A stretch of 47,699 nucleotides of DNA, from contig NZ_VCHX02000026.1 in assembly GCF_005768555.2 (NCBI RefSeq), positions 1 to 47,699 on the forward strand. Reading direction: 5' to 3'. The DNA comes from Streptomyces sporangiiformans. GTDB lineage: Bacteria > Actinomycetota > Actinomycetes > Streptomycetales > Streptomycetaceae. The translations under genes were made by a program, and so were the position numbers. Shown here in pieces: positions 25,301 through 34,767 of the stretch; position 1 is the first letter of the stretch; each line of letters begins with the position of its first letter. Below the pieces are notes generated by a model. That model had not been told where the DNA came from. It saw only the letters and a list, made by a program, of their open reading frames with translations, and ran no database searches.

Positions 25301-27499
25301 TCAGGACTCCAGGCCGGCGCGGGTCGCCGCGGCCACCACCCGGTCGCGTTCACTCCTGGTGAGCAGGCGCTCGGACAGCCAGTCGCCGGCCCCTGCGCGT
25401 ACCGCACGTACGAACCTGCCGGACGTCCCGAACGGCGCCTGGTTCCAGACCAGATCGAGGAAGGTCGTGCCGTCGCCGCGGTCGCGATTGGGAACGCCCG
25501 AGTCGGCCGCGCCGAACACGATGACGGGTTCCGACCGCTTGAAGTACGCGTGGTAGTCGCTGTCGTCGCCGATGTGGAACGGCGCGAGGACCAGGCCGTG
25601 GGTGGTGAAGTGCATCGGTCTGCCCTCAGGCCGGACCGCGTCCGCCAGGTCGCCGCGGAGCGTGAAGTCCTTGTAGAAGGAGAAGGAGCGGAACGTCGGC
25701 TCCGTGCTCCGTGCCACGAGGAGGACCGGACCGTAGAACAGGGACTGTGCGGTCGGGTCGTCGGGGGCCTTCTCGATGCGCAGGCTGAAGGGGGCAGACA
25801 CCCGGACACGGTCTCCGCGCGACCAACTCCGGCTCACCGTGAGGTAGCTGCCCGGCACCGCGCGGCCGGGCTGCCGGACCCCGTTGACAGTGACCGTGAA
25901 GCCCCGGGTGGCCCAGGCCGGTACGCGCAGCTTGAGGTCGAGTCGGCCGCTTCCCTCCATCACCGTGAGCGTGCTCGCCCCCTCGTCCGGGAAAGCGCTC
26001 CGCTGCGAGATGACGAAGCCCTTCTCCGGCCACTCCAGGGTGGAGGCGAGATAGAGGTTGACGTACAGCGACTTCCCGTCGGCGGAGCGGAAGTAGACCG
26101 AGTCCTGGTACTTGGTGTGGTTCTCCATCCCGGTGCCGCCGCAGCAGGTTCCGGTGTTGCCGTAGTCGCGTCGTACTCCCGGTCCCATTCCGACGAAGTA
26201 CGTGACCTCGGGGCTGCCGGTGCTGCCGACGTCCCGGCGGGAGGCGAGGATCTGGTTGGTCAGGGCCCGCTCGTAGTAGTCCATGTACGCGGGGTCCTGG
26301 TCGTGGAAGAACAGATACCGGCTCAGCTTGAGCATGTTGTACGTCGCGCAGGTCTCGGCGTTCTTGTCGTCCAGGGTGGCCGCGATCGCGCCCCTGGCGC
26401 GGAACATCTCGCCCTGACCGGTGCCGCCCAGGCTGTAGGTCCGGGGGCCGACGACCATCCCCCAGAAGTTGCGGGCCGCGGCGGCGTAGGCGTCCTCCCC
26501 GGTGTGGTCGAACAGCCGCAGGTAGCCGGAGAACTGCGGGATGTGCTGGTTGGCGTGTTTGCCCTCCAGGATGTCCCGGTCCTGTGAACACGCCTTCAGC
26601 AGCGCCGTGTTGTCGAAGCAACGGGCCGCGGCGAGATGCTCCTCGCGGCCGGTGAGGGCGTACAGGTCCGCCATCACCTCGTTCATCCCGCCGTACTCAC
26701 CGGCGATGTAGATCGACCACATCCGCTCCAGCTGTGCCTTCGGAAGACGGCCGAGTCTGCTGTGCACCCAGTCGCCCATCTTCGAGGCGATCTCCAGAGC
26801 CTGTGCGTTGCCGGCCAGAGTGTGGGCGTCCAGGAGACCTCTCATGATCTTGTGGCAGGTGTAGTACGGCGCCCAGATCGTCGGGTACGTCGTGTAGCTC
26901 TCCAGCAGGATGAACTGTGTCTCCGGGTACGCGGCCAGGTAGCCGGGGTGGCTGGGCCGCGGCGAGCCGTTCTCCGCCAGTGCCTCCTGGCACTGGCCGA
27001 GTGCCGTGACCAAGTAGTCCAGCTTGGCCTTGAGTTCGGCCTCGCGCGTGTCGGCGTACGCCTGGGCGATCAGGGTGAGGAAGTGGCCCCCGTAGTGGCC
27101 GCGGAGGTTGCCGTCGGAGGTCTCCCAGCCGCCGGGCGGCCGGGCGCCGCGCGTGTCGAGCCCGGCGTTGGCCCGGAAGACGGCGAGGATCCGGTCCGCC
27201 GGATACGCCCGGGCGTACTCGAGCATCAGGTCGCGCTTGCCGCGGAAGACACCGTCGCCCAGCCGCACCGCGTCCAGCGGGAACGGGCGTACGGCCCAGG
27301 ATGACGGGACGGGCAGCGCGGAGCCGGCGGCGCCCGCGGTGCCCGCAGCGCCTGTGGAGCCCGTAGGGCCCGCCGTGTACGCGGCGGGCGCCGCGCCGGA
27401 GTTGGGGGCGGACGGGGACGCGAACTGTTGGGGCAGCGGAATCACGGCCGCCGCGGCGGTGAGCCTCAACAGACGGCGCCGTGAGGGGAGTTCGGACAT
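25301..27499 (-). CDS. Tat-exported DUF1680 / GH127-like glycoside hydrolase
   Basis: A 732-residue putative beta-L-arabinofuranosidase-type enzyme. A Tat signal with RRRLLRL (7-13) and a hydrophobic AAAAV stretch is followed by a low-complexity Gly/Ala/Thr linker (to about residue 62). The (alpha/alpha)6 domain carries the GH127 zinc/catalytic set: E382-x-C384 in NAETCATYNML and C452-C453 in GNTGTCCGGTGMEN; E364 may be the acid/base. Beta-sandwich domains follow. ATG at 27499 has GGAGAG upstream. It is the last gene of the operon, 65 bp after the large glycosidase. It resembles the longer, exported DUF1680 branch rather than the HypBA1 branch, so its exact linkage specificity is uncertain. 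Confidence 0.88.
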   Translation of the reverse strand: MSELPSRRRLLRLTAAAAVIPLPQQFASPSAPNSGAAPAAYTAGPTGSTGAAGTAGAAGSALPVPSSWAVRPFPLDAVRLGDGVFRGKRDLMLEYARAYPADRILAVFRANAGLDTRGARPPGGWETSDGNLRGHYGGHFLTLIAQAYADTREAELKAKLDYLVTALGQCQEALAENGSPRPSHPGYLAAYPETQFILLESYTTYPTIWAPYYTCHKIMRGLLDAHTLAGNAQALEIASKMGDWVHSRLGRLPKAQLERMWSIYIAGEYGGMNEVMADLYALTGREEHLAAARCFDNTALLKACSQDRDILEGKHANQHIPQFSGYLRLFDHTGEDAYAAAARNFWGMVVGPRTYSLGGTGQGEMFRARGAIAATLDDKNAETCATYNMLKLSRYLFFHDQDPAYMDYYERALTNQILASRRDVGSTGSPEVTYFVGMGPGVRRDYGNTGTCCGGTGMENHTKYQDSVYFRSADGKSLYVNLYLASTLEWPEKGFVISQRSAFPDEGASTLTVMEGSGRLDLKLRVPAWATRGFTVTVNGVRQPGRAVPGSYLTVSRSWSRGDRVRVSAPFSLRIEKAPDDPTAQSLFYGPVLLVARSTEPTFRSFSFYKDFTLRGDLADAVRPEGRPMHFTTHGLVLAPFHIGDDSDYHAYFKRSEPVIVFGAADSGVPNRDRGDGTTFLDLVWNQAPFGTSGRFVRAVRAGAGDWLSERLLTRSERDRVVAAATRAGLES

Positions 27500-27514
27500 G
27501 CTCGCTCTCCGATC

Positions 27515-27538
27515 GTCGATGCGTCGATGCGTCGATGC
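27515..27538. repeat. Octanucleotide tandem repeat in the operon spacer
   Basis: GTCGATGC occurs three times in a row. It fills much of the 65-bp gap between the two secreted glycosidase genes, 15 bases upstream of the start codon of the downstream one. Confidence 0.85.
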
Positions 27539-27564
27539 AAGGAATACGCACTGGGCGGTGGCCC

Positions 27565-30500
27565 TCACGAAGGCGACGCCCGACCCGTCGAGGCCGTCGG
27601 CGCCGTGACGGTGACCGTGGCCGTGGCACGGCGGTCGGTGCCCTCCACCGTCCCTCCGACCTCGAAGGTCCCCGGCTCGGCGTACTGCTCCGGCTTCACC
27701 GGATCCCAGGTGACGCGGACGCGGCTGTCCTTCGAGCCGTCGTTGTACGTCGCGACGACGGCCGCCGGCAGCCCGGGTGGCACGCCGGGCCGGGTCGTCA
27801 CCCGCTCGCCCGCGATGCTGGTGATCTCGACCGCTTCGGTGAGCCGTACCCAGACCGTCGCCGTGACCGGCTGCGCGGACCGGTCCGCCAGGCCGGTGAT
27901 CCGTACGCTCGTGCCGCCCTCCGCGACCTGGTCCTCCGTCAGGGCGGGCCAGGCGACCGGCGAACGGGCCGTGGAGCCGTCGGAGTAGACCATCGTGATC
28001 TCGTCCGGCAGATCGGGGATCTTCCCCCGCGGAGTCGGGACGTGCACTTCGCGGACGGACTCCGGGGTTTCGGCGTACACCTTCCATTCCTGTACGCCGA
28101 GGGAGAGCCCGGGGTGTCCGGTCAGCCGGGCCCGCAGGCTCGTCGTCGTCACCGGGGTGAAGGTGGTCCGGTTGTAGCTGTTCTCGGCGGTGCCGTAGCC
28201 GCTGGGCTGCCGGACCTCGCGCCACTCCTCGCCGTCCAGGTACTCGATCACCCAGGAGGCCGGGACACCGACGCCGTCCTCCGCTCCGGGCTGTGCGTCA
28301 CGGAAGAAGTACATGTCCGAGCCGTCGACGCGTACGGGATCGTCCCAGGTGTACCGCACCCACTGGGTGCCCTCCTGCGGCCAGGTTCCCCAGCGCGGTG
28401 TGTCCGAGGACGAGGCCGGCTCCTTGCCGTCGTTGATCGCCGCGACCGACTCCCAGCCGGAGGTGTAGGAGGCCGTGGGCGTCGCGGCCGGAGCCACATT
28501 GGCCCGCGCGCCGCCGGACAGTCCCTCCGCCTTCACGATGACTGTCTTGGCCGTCTGCTTCACACCGTCCGTGGCGGTCAGTTCGAGGGTGTAGGTGCCG
28601 GATCTGGTGAACCGGGCGACGGTCGTCGGGGACCCCGGTTTGTCGAGGATGACCGTGCCGTCCTCCGGGCCGTCCACCGTCTTCCACACGGAGGAGAGTT
28701 TCCGTTCGGGAAGTCCGTCGTCCTCGACGATGCCGGTCAGCCGGACCTGGCCGGGCCGGTGGTACGAGGTGTCCTGCCATGCTTCGACATACGGGGCCCG
28801 GTTCTCGGACTCGGGGGCCGGCGCGCCGGTGCCGAACGCCTGGATCTCCTTCAGGCCGCTGCTGTGACCGTCCCGGTGCCTGAGCAGTACGCGCAGCTTG
28901 TCCGTCGTCACCGATGGGAAGCGGACGTCGTTGCGGTTGGCTCTCGGGTAAATCGGTGACTTGGCCGGTTTGGGCACGTCCTTCCATTCTGTGCCGTTCC
29001 AGAACTGCACGGTGTACATGGCAGGTTCGGAGTACCCGCCCGGCTTTTTGTCGCTGTAGAAGTAGAGTTTGACGTCGTCGACCTTCCTTGGTGCGCCGAA
29101 ATCGACCTCGTACCAGTCCTCCTCCTTCCCGGAGCCTCGCGCACCCCAGAAGGGTTCGTTGATGGTGAAGCCGTCGACGGCACCGGATACTCCGTGCCCT
29201 TCGGCCTCGTACGAAGCTCGTGCGGTCGCCCCTGATGCGCTGGATGCGAGATTCTCCGCGTTCTTCGCGGGGCCGCTCAGGTCCCGCCCGGCCTTGGCGA
29301 AGAGATCGGTGACTCTTTCCTTCGCGCCGTATTCGACGTCCTGGGGCGCCTGGAGGCGGGCCTTGTTGCTGCTGCGCACCTTGGCGTCACCGCCGCCGGG
29401 GAAGGTCACCTTTCCGGTCGCGGGGTCGTAGAGGAGATGAGTGAGGGAGTCGACCGTGAAGGCGAGTCTGCCGTCGAGATATGCCGAATAGCCCTCGGGG
29501 ACCTCTTTCCCGTAAGGCCTTTTCCCGTCGCCCGGTTCGTCCCAGAGGACGGCCAGCTCGCTGCCACGGTAGTTGATGTCCGTCACGGCGAAGTGCGGCC
29601 AGTCGATGTCGATCGGCCACAGTTCGATCTTCTTGTCCGAACGCGGCCTGAATCCCATCGCGTCCTCGATCACGGTCCAGTTGGTGGTGCCGAGGATGGT
29701 GTGGTGGATCCAGGACCGGTATCCGATCTTCTGCGGGTCGGCGCTGCCGTCCGCCCAGAACTCGTTCTGGTCGGGCCAGCGGTTGTCGCCGTCCACATAG
29801 TGTGCCCAGGCGTTCCAGGAGAGCAGCTTCTTGTACCACGTGCTGTCGATGTGTTTGTTCGGGTACTTCCGCAGGACCGAGGAGAGGAAGCGGAAAGTGA
29901 CGGTCGAGTTGATGACCGAGAAGTTGTTGCTCCCCGGGTGTCCCTGTTCCGCGGCCTCCGCCTTGTCGGCCTGGTTGGCGGTGAAGAACGGGAAGACGGG
30001 ATACTGCTTCGCGTCGGCCCACAGTCGCAGGGCTTCGAGATACTGGGGGTCCTTGTCCGGGGTCGGCATCAACCCGACGCTGTACGGATAGTAGTTGTTG
30101 ATCTCCTTCCAGGGGACGAGGGAGTTCGAAGCGACGTGCCGGTGCTTGAGGAGTTTGTCCTCGGGGTCCCAGAGATACTTCAGGACGGCGTTCTTCACCC
30201 GGTCCGCGATCTGCCGCATACCGTCGGCTCTTTCGGTCTCACCGAGGAGGTCGTAGGCGCGGGCCGCCGCCGAAGCGTTGCTGTACACATACGCTGATTC
30301 GGCTCGGTCCAGATTTCCGGGCTTCCAGTCGAACGACACCGCGTCGGCGTCGTTCCCGGTCATTGCGCCCCAGTCGTACTCGATCAGACCGTTGCCGTCT
30401 TTGTCGTAGTTGGACAGTTGGCCGCGGACGTCCTTCTCGGCGTATCGCGCGAGGTTGCGCACGATGCCGTCCGGCCCGCCGTGCAGCTGGTACGACCGCC

Positions 30501-31806
30501 AGGCGGCCTCCGAGATGTACTGGGTGTAGCTGTTCGACCAGTTCTCGGGATCTCCCGGGTTGTCGGTGTACTTGCTGTTCTTCGACACCTCACCCGCCGA
30601 CACCCAGGGGCCGTACGAATAGCTCGGGTCACGCAGGTATTTGAGGTCGTCGACGAACATGCCGACGGTCAGGGCGATCGCGTTGTTGTACCCGAGGACG
30701 CCTTCCATGGAGGAGGGGAACTGATAGTCGTTGCCCGGGATGTCGGCGTCGAGGTAGTTGTAACGCAGCAGCCACCAGCGGTAGTAGAGCGTCTTCTCGA
30801 TGTTGTCGTCCGGGACGTCCATGTACGGCAGGTTCTCGGCCCACCAGCGGTTGTATTCCCTGACGTGGTCGCGGAAGGCGTTCTTCGGGGGAGCGGCCCG
30901 AACGGCGTTGTACGCGGCCTTGGAGGCGGCGATCTCCTCGGTGACGAAGCCCATTTGCACCTTGAGCGTGACAGTGCCTCCGGCAGGCACGGTCACCGAG
31001 CGCGTCAGTGCCCCGCCCTTGTCCTCGCCGCCCTCTGCCTCGGGTTTCATCCCGTCGCCCGAGAGCCGTGGGAACACCGTGGTGAGGTTGTTCTTCGCCG
31101 CGACGGTCCCCTTGAGTTCACTGCCCTCGGCGGTGGAGGTGTACGGGGACGTGGCGCGCAGGGTGAAGGCGCGGGACTGTGAACCGGCGTTGGTGAGCGC
31201 CAGATTCGTCACGGCGACATTGGCGTCGGTGATGAATTTCGTCTGGGTCAGTTTCAGACCGGTGGCCTGGTGGGCGAAGGCGCTTTGCCAGTAACTCGGC
31301 GTCTGTTTCCTGGCGTCCGCGTTCTCCTGGAGCGCGATGTTCTCGCCGTCCGCCGCCAGGGTGACGGTGTACGCGGAACGGTTGTCGATGCTCTCCCAGT
31401 ACGCGACGTTGCCCGCGAAACCGAGTCGTTCGGGATTGTGTTCCTTCATGAAAACGGCGCGGCCCCGGGTGAACAGCCAGGTGCCCGCCGGGTCCTTGCC
31501 CTCGCGGGCCAGCATCCGGTCCATCCAGAAGTCGGTGCCGTCGCCGCGCTTCAGATCGGCCTGGTACTGGGCGCGCATGGTCTCGTGGATGGTGAAGCCC
31601 GCGGGTAACTCGGGGACGGGTTTCTCGGCTCCGGAGAACACCGGATAGCCGATGGCATCGTTGTCGGCGTGGGCGGGGACGGTCACCGCCGATGTCGCGA
31701 GCAGGGCCAGGGCGAGAGTCAGGGCTCCGGCGAGGAGGCCCCGGCCGCGCTGTCCGCGCCGACTTGACGGTATGTGTTCTCCGGGCTGTCTTCGGGGTTC
31801 GCGCAC
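27565..31806 (-). CDS. Secreted multidomain (alpha/alpha)6 glycoside hydrolase (MGH1/GH63/GH121-like) with discoidin and Ig-like domains
   Basis: A 1413-residue exported enzyme. A signal peptide (LLAGALTLALALLATSAVTV, ending AHA near residue 47) is followed by a beta-sandwich and an (alpha/alpha)6 barrel to about residue 800, with aromatic-rich helices such as YYRWWLLRYNYLD and the NEFWADGSADPQ loop. Next come an F5/8C discoidin-like domain (about 850-1005), a PKD/Ig-like domain, a second discoidin-like domain (about 1105-1240) and two Ig-like Big_4 modules. GTG at 31806 lies two bases after the stop of the GH127 gene, with AGAGG upstream. In bifidobacteria a GH121 beta-L-arabinobiosidase is paired with GH127, which suggests the same partnership here; a direct GH121 assignment needs a profile search. 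Confidence 0.8.
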   Translation of the reverse strand: MREPRRQPGEHIPSSRRGQRGRGLLAGALTLALALLATSAVTVPAHADNDAIGYPVFSGAEKPVPELPAGFTIHETMRAQYQADLKRGDGTDFWMDRMLAREGKDPAGTWLFTRGRAVFMKEHNPERLGFAGNVAYWESIDNRSAYTVTLAADGENIALQENADARKQTPSYWQSAFAHQATGLKLTQTKFITDANVAVTNLALTNAGSQSRAFTLRATSPYTSTAEGSELKGTVAAKNNLTTVFPRLSGDGMKPEAEGGEDKGGALTRSVTVPAGGTVTLKVQMGFVTEEIAASKAAYNAVRAAPPKNAFRDHVREYNRWWAENLPYMDVPDDNIEKTLYYRWWLLRYNYLDADIPGNDYQFPSSMEGVLGYNNAIALTVGMFVDDLKYLRDPSYSYGPWVSAGEVSKNSKYTDNPGDPENWSNSYTQYISEAAWRSYQLHGGPDGIVRNLARYAEKDVRGQLSNYDKDGNGLIEYDWGAMTGNDADAVSFDWKPGNLDRAESAYVYSNASAAARAYDLLGETERADGMRQIADRVKNAVLKYLWDPEDKLLKHRHVASNSLVPWKEINNYYPYSVGLMPTPDKDPQYLEALRLWADAKQYPVFPFFTANQADKAEAAEQGHPGSNNFSVINSTVTFRFLSSVLRKYPNKHIDSTWYKKLLSWNAWAHYVDGDNRWPDQNEFWADGSADPQKIGYRSWIHHTILGTTNWTVIEDAMGFRPRSDKKIELWPIDIDWPHFAVTDINYRGSELAVLWDEPGDGKRPYGKEVPEGYSAYLDGRLAFTVDSLTHLLYDPATGKVTFPGGGDAKVRSSNKARLQAPQDVEYGAKERVTDLFAKAGRDLSGPAKNAENLASSASGATARASYEAEGHGVSGAVDGFTINEPFWGARGSGKEEDWYEVDFGAPRKVDDVKLYFYSDKKPGGYSEPAMYTVQFWNGTEWKDVPKPAKSPIYPRANRNDVRFPSVTTDKLRVLLRHRDGHSSGLKEIQAFGTGAPAPESENRAPYVEAWQDTSYHRPGQVRLTGIVEDDGLPERKLSSVWKTVDGPEDGTVILDKPGSPTTVARFTRSGTYTLELTATDGVKQTAKTVIVKAEGLSGGARANVAPAATPTASYTSGWESVAAINDGKEPASSSDTPRWGTWPQEGTQWVRYTWDDPVRVDGSDMYFFRDAQPGAEDGVGVPASWVIEYLDGEEWREVRQPSGYGTAENSYNRTTFTPVTTTSLRARLTGHPGLSLGVQEWKVYAETPESVREVHVPTPRGKIPDLPDEITMVYSDGSTARSPVAWPALTEDQVAEGGTSVRITGLADRSAQPVTATVWVRLTEAVEITSIAGERVTTRPGVPPGLPAAVVATYNDGSKDSRVRVTWDPVKPEQYAEPGTFEVGGTVEGTDRRATATVTVTAPTASTGRASPS

Positions 31807-31808
31807 GA

Positions 31809-33833
31809 CTACCTCTCTGTGGGGGTGGTGGTGTCGGGCTCCGTCGTGGGCAGCCACACCCGCATGGTCGAAGGCCCGCGGTTCGCCCAGGAGTGGTAGG
31901 GCACGAGGACGACCTCCGTACGCCCGGCAGCGGTCGTACGACCCTCCGGACGAGGGGAGGGGTGGCTGTGTGGCTCGTACGGCCACGCTGTGGCCCGCTG
32001 TTCGTTCGGTTCGCTCGCTTCGTCCGCCTCGGTCAGCTCACCGGTGACCACCACCGTGGCGTCCCTCGGACCGCCGGAGCCTTCGGCTGCGCGGCCGGGG
32101 GGCGGCCCGTCCCGCGGTGGCGTGCGGGGATCCACCCGTACCGCGTCCACGTCCCGTCCGCCGGGCAGATCCGTGGACTCCGCGCAGTACACCAGCGGTC
32201 CACGCTGTACGGCCAACGTGCCGCGGACCGCGTCGATCCGCGGATCGGCACGGATCCAGCGGGGGGAGACGGGCAGTTCCAGCCGTACTTCGTCGCCCGC
32301 CCGGAAGACCCGCGTCACCTCGGCCGTACCGGGGGCGGCCGGGCGGCGTACGCCGTCGGGGTCCACCAGCCACGCCGTGGCACCCGCCGTCCACTCGGGA
32401 ACCCGTAACGACAGGATCCAGGGGCGGTCCGGGGACCGGGTGATCCGGACGGTGACCACGCCGCCGGCCGGGTAGTCGGTGCGGGTGCGGAGTCCGATGG
32501 CGCGGCCGTCGTCGAGCGTGGTGACGATCTCCGCGTCGGCGTACTGGTGCAGTTGGACGCCGTGCTCGTCGGCCGTGGCCACGTACCCCGACAGCTGGGC
32601 GAGGGTCCGGGCCACATTGGTCGGGCAGCAGGACACCGCGAACCAGGGGGCGCGCAGGCCGGAGTCGGCGCGCGGGCTGTCGGTGTCGGTCCTCAGGGCG
32701 GTGCCCCGGCGGCGCCGGTGGAGGGTGTTGGCGTAGAAGAAGGCCCGACCGTCCTCGGACGGGGAGGCCGCGACCACGTTGAACAGGGTGCGCTCGGCCA
32801 GGTCGGCGAAGCGCGGCTCGCCGGTGGCGAGGAGCAGCCGCCAACTGAGCATCACCGAGGCGACGCCCGCGCAGGTTTCGGAGTACGCACGGTCCGGCGG
32901 CAGGACGAAGTCGTCGCCGAAGGACTCGTCCCGGTGGTGCGAACCCATGCCGCCGGTCAGATACGTGCGCCGCCCGACCGTCGCCTCCCACTGCCGTGCG
33001 ACCGCGGCGAGCAGCTCCTCGTCGCCGGTCTCCACGGCCACGTCGACGGCGCCGGCAGCGAGGTAGAGGGCACGAACGGCATGGCCGCGCAGCACCTTCG
33101 CTTCCCGGACCGGCAGGTCGTCCTGGTAGTACGCGCGGCCGAACTCGATGTCGGAGAGCGTGCCGTGGCCGCGCCGGGCGACGAAGAGCGCGGCCTGGTC
33201 GAGATAGCGCTGCTCGCCGGTCAGCCGGGCCAGTTCCACCAGGGCCGTCTCGATCACCGGGTGGCCGCAGACCCGTTCGATGCCGCCTCTGCCGAAGGTG
33301 GCGCAGACGTGGTCGGCTGCGCGTCGCGCGATCTTGGCCAGCTCGCCCTCGCCGCGTGCCCTGCTCTGTGCCACGCCCGCCTGGATGAGGTGGCCGTAGC
33401 AGTACAGTTCGTGACCCCATTCCAGGTCGCTGTACCGGGGTGACTGTCCCGGGCGGCCGTAGGCGGTGTTGAGATAGCCGTCCGGTTCCTGGGCCGGAGC
33501 GATGACCTCGGTGAGGTCGGCGATCGCCGCGTCCAGGACGGGGTCGGCGCGGCGCCCGGTCTCCCACGCCATCGCTTCGAGCAGCTTGTAGACATCGGAG
33601 TCGGCGAACTCCCGGCCGCGCCGGTCGCGGTCGATCCGGCCGTGCACGGCGGTCCGGAAGTTGCCGATCCAGCCGACGCGTTCCATCCACTCCCGGCAGT
33701 GGTGCAGTGTGGCCTCGGCGTTGAGCTGCTGTCGTCGGGCCCAGAATCCGCCGGTGATCCTGACTTCGTCGAGGCCGAGCGGTCGCAGCCGGCCCCGGCC
33801 CGGCGACACCGGCGCGATGGGTGACCGTGTCAT
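31809..33833 (-). CDS. GH127 beta-L-arabinofuranosidase (HypBA1-like), cytoplasmic
   Basis: A 674-residue enzyme without a signal peptide, predicted to release L-arabinose from beta-L-arabinofuranosides. The catalytic and zinc motifs fit HypBA1 well: E319-x-C321 in YSETCAGVA, C402-C403 in AVSCCPTNVAR, and E303 in RDESFGDDF exactly 16 residues before E319, the spacing of the acid/base Glu in HypBA1 (E322/E338). The final ~60 residues are Pro/Ser-rich. ATG at 33833 has GAGGGG upstream; an ATG at 33851 overlaps the permease stop and may also be used. It sits directly downstream of the ABC permease, which supports cleavage of imported oligosaccharides. Confidence 0.93.
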   Translation of the reverse strand: MTRSPIAPVSPGRGRLRPLGLDEVRITGGFWARRQQLNAEATLHHCREWMERVGWIGNFRTAVHGRIDRDRRGREFADSDVYKLLEAMAWETGRRADPVLDAAIADLTEVIAPAQEPDGYLNTAYGRPGQSPRYSDLEWGHELYCYGHLIQAGVAQSRARGEGELAKIARRAADHVCATFGRGGIERVCGHPVIETALVELARLTGEQRYLDQAALFVARRGHGTLSDIEFGRAYYQDDLPVREAKVLRGHAVRALYLAAGAVDVAVETGDEELLAAVARQWEATVGRRTYLTGGMGSHHRDESFGDDFVLPPDRAYSETCAGVASVMLSWRLLLATGEPRFADLAERTLFNVVAASPSEDGRAFFYANTLHRRRRGTALRTDTDSPRADSGLRAPWFAVSCCPTNVARTLAQLSGYVATADEHGVQLHQYADAEIVTTLDDGRAIGLRTRTDYPAGGVVTVRITRSPDRPWILSLRVPEWTAGATAWLVDPDGVRRPAAPGTAEVTRVFRAGDEVRLELPVSPRWIRADPRIDAVRGTLAVQRGPLVYCAESTDLPGGRDVDAVRVDPRTPPRDGPPPGRAAEGSGGPRDATVVVTGELTEADEASEPNEQRATAWPYEPHSHPSPRPEGRTTAAGRTEVVLVPYHSWANRGPSTMRVWLPTTEPDTTTPTER

Positions 33834-33847
33834 GTTGCCCCTCACCT

Positions 33848-34672
33848 TCATCCTTTCAGCGCGCCGGACATGAAGCCGCGCATGTAGTGCCGTTGGAGGA
33901 GCAGGAACAGCAGGAGACAGGGGAAGGCCAGGACGACCACACCGGCCTCGGTGGCGCCGTAGTCGACGGCGCCCATGCTCTGCTGCCGCAGATTGGCGAT
34001 GGCCAGCGGCAGCGGTGCCTTCTCGCTGTCCGAGATGAGGATCAGCGGGGCGATGAAGTCGTTCCATGCCGCGAGGAAGGCGAAGAGCCCCACGGTGATC
34101 AGTCCCGGCTTGACGGCGGGCAGCAGGATCCGCCGGAGCGCGCCCGATGTTCCGCAGCCGTCGACGAGGGCGGACTCCTCCAGTTCGCGGGGCACGGCCT
34201 CGAAGGAGATCCGCATCATGAAGGTGGCGAACGGCAGTTGGAACATGGCGAGCACCAGGCTGAGCCCGATGAGCGAGTTCTGCAGATGGAGTCTGCCGAG
34301 CAGCACGTAGAGCGGGATGAGGAGGGTGGCGTACGGGACCATGAGGATGGCCAGCGTCAGCAGGAAGAGCAGGTTCTTGCCGGGGAAGTCGAAGCGGGCG
34401 AAGGCGTAGCCGCCGAGCAGTGACACCCCGAGTGTGAGGGCGACCGTGAGCGCCGAGACGATCGTGCTGTTGAGCAGGTAGCGCCATAGGCCCGCGTCGT
34501 AGTCGAGCAGCGTGCGGTAGTTGCCGAAGCCGTAGCCGGACTCCTGTGCGGTGCCGGGCTGTCCGCTGACCGAGGCCCAGGCGTTCCACACGAGGGGGAA
34601 GAGGAAGATGACGGCCAGGCCGCCGGCGAGGACGTAGTAGGGGGTGCGGCCGAGGGCGTGTTTCAGTCCCAT
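33848..34672 (-). CDS. Carbohydrate ABC transporter permease (MalG-type)
   Basis: A 274-residue inner-membrane subunit with six helices. The EAA loop is EESALVDGCGTSGALRRILLP, the contact to the ATPase. ATG at 34672 has AGGAGA just upstream. Its stop (33848) overlaps an in-frame ATG of the GH127 gene. It pairs with the upstream MalF-type permease and lipoprotein. No ATP-binding subunit is encoded in the locus, as is usual in Streptomyces, where a shared MsiK-type ATPase energises many sugar importers; that part is inferred. Confidence 0.95.
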   Translation of the reverse strand: MGLKHALGRTPYYVLAGGLAVIFLFPLVWNAWASVSGQPGTAQESGYGFGNYRTLLDYDAGLWRYLLNSTIVSALTVALTLGVSLLGGYAFARFDFPGKNLLFLLTLAILMVPYATLLIPLYVLLGRLHLQNSLIGLSLVLAMFQLPFATFMMRISFEAVPRELEESALVDGCGTSGALRRILLPAVKPGLITVGLFAFLAAWNDFIAPLILISDSEKAPLPLAIANLRQQSMGAVDYGATEAGVVVLAFPCLLLFLLLQRHYMRGFMSGALKG

Positions 34673-34688
34673 GGTCTCCTTTCGCGTG

Positions 34689-34760
34689 GCTTCTCTCGTG
34701 GGTTGTCGTGCGGCTTCTCGCGTGGGTTCTCGTGCGGCTTCTTTCGTGGGTTGTCGCGCG
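34689..34760. repeat. Three 24-bp imperfect tandem repeats between the two permease genes
   Basis: Units at 34689-34712, 34713-34736 and 34737-34760 begin GCTTCT and end in CGTGCG or CGCGCG; a partial unit precedes them. They fill the 95-bp gap between the stop of the MalF-type gene and the ribosome site of the MalG-type gene, and would be transcribed with the operon. Confidence 0.85.
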
Positions 34761-34767
34761 GCTCTGC

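Noticed and set aside
27500..28225. N-terminal extension that would fuse 240 codons to the Tat-exported GH127-like protein
   Set aside because: It is a shadow of the upstream glycosidase gene; the Tat signal and ribosome site place the start at 27499.
33834..34589. N-terminal extension of the cytoplasmic GH127 frame through the permease gene
   Set aside because: The extension is out-of-frame permease sequence; conserved GH127 residues begin right after ATG 33833.
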